Origin: Betaproteobacteria bacterium
Lineage (GTDB): Bacteria > Pseudomonadota > Gammaproteobacteria > Burkholderiales > Burkholderiaceae
Direction of reading: 5' to 3'
NCBI GenBank assembly: GCA_018969885.1
Contig: JAGWXN010000219.1
Location: 1-5,659 of the forward strand
Length of the DNA: 5,659 bases
The position numbers and the translations under genes are program-made. Of this stretch, positions 5,445-5,659 are shown in pieces. Position 1 is the stretch's first letter. Every line of letters begins with the position of its first letter. A model generated the notes under the pieces. That model did no database searches and was not told the DNA's origin. It was given only the letters and a program-made list of their open reading frames with translations.

Positions 5445-5659
5445 ATGTCAAATCTCGCTCAGTATCTTCTCAATCGCGCGCGCAGCCACCCTGCATCGCC
5501 CGCCGTCACTGGCAACGGTCGCACCCTCAGCTTCGCCGAGCTCGGCGAGCGCGTGCTAAGGCTTGCCAGCGCGCTCCGCGGCAGGTTAGGGCTTGCCGAC
5601 GGCGACCGGGTCTTGATCTGTATGGAGAACCAACCCGAATTTTTCGAGCTGCTCTTTGC
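5445..5659 (+). CDS. Second AMP-forming acyl-CoA ligase (ANL superfamily), N-terminal 71 codons only
   Basis: An open frame runs from ATG 5445 off the right edge of the window without a stop. The translation begins MSNLAQYLLNRARSHPASPA, continues with GRTLSFAELGERVLRLASAL (25-44), then LADGDRVLICMENQPEFFELLF (50-71). This is the standard N-terminal layout of adenylate-forming ligases: a helix, the x-x-P-x-x-PA strand, the T-[LF]-[ST]-[FY]-x-EL helix, and GDRV followed by N-x-P-E. It matches the same region of the minus-strand ligase in layout (GVQHGDRVLVALQNSPQLVIAYL) but is clearly diverged, so it is not a recent duplicate. The ATP-binding and catalytic motifs lie beyond the window, so activity and substrate cannot be judged. 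It follows the GrdB-like gene by 52 bp on the same strand and is probably in the same operon. It has no Shine-Dalgarno site. Confidence 0.88.
   Translation, partial: MSNLAQYLLNRARSHPASPAVTGNGRTLSFAELGERVLRLASALRGRLGLADGDRVLICMENQPEFFELLF

Overview
The window is GC-rich, tightly packed bacterial DNA. Its gene content (a molybdenum-hydroxylase FAD subunit, a YbfB/YjiJ-type MFS carrier, a 2-keto-4-pentenoate hydratase-like enzyme, AMP-forming acyl-CoA ligases and a proteobacterial GrdB-like protein) is most typical of an aerobic or facultative betaproteobacterium of the order Burkholderiales. That placement rests on gene content and recalled family resemblance, not on a search. No RNA gene, mobile element, CRISPR array or phage gene is visible.

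There are three transcription blocks. Block A (+, 1-2520) holds the 3' end of a CoxM-like flavoprotein subunit, an MFS transporter starting 6 bp later, and a fumarylacetoacetase-superfamily hydratase whose best start overlaps the transporter stop by 11 bp. This looks like one operon whose earlier genes lie upstream of the window. Block B (-, 4231-2513) is a single complete acyl-CoA ligase; its last codons overlap the hydratase stop tail to tail by 8 bp. Block C (+, 4439 to the window end) starts from a 207-bp divergent intergenic region. It holds a 317-aa GrdB-family protein and, 52 bp later, the first 71 codons of a second AMP-forming ligase that runs off the end.

Block A reads as part of a catabolic pathway: uptake of an organic acid, hydroxylation by a molybdenum enzyme, and hydration of a ring-cleavage dienoate. 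The substrate cannot be read from the sequence. The two ligases would activate carboxylic acids as CoA thioesters.

The most unusual gene is the GrdB-like one. It corresponds to the selenocysteine-bearing C-terminal half of glycine reductase subunit B or to proline reductase PrdB, but has a plain CxxC (C188/C191) where those carry U-x-x-C. It sits between two acyl-activating enzymes in an apparently aerobic genome, with no other reductase subunit in view. It is the best candidate here for an undescribed function.
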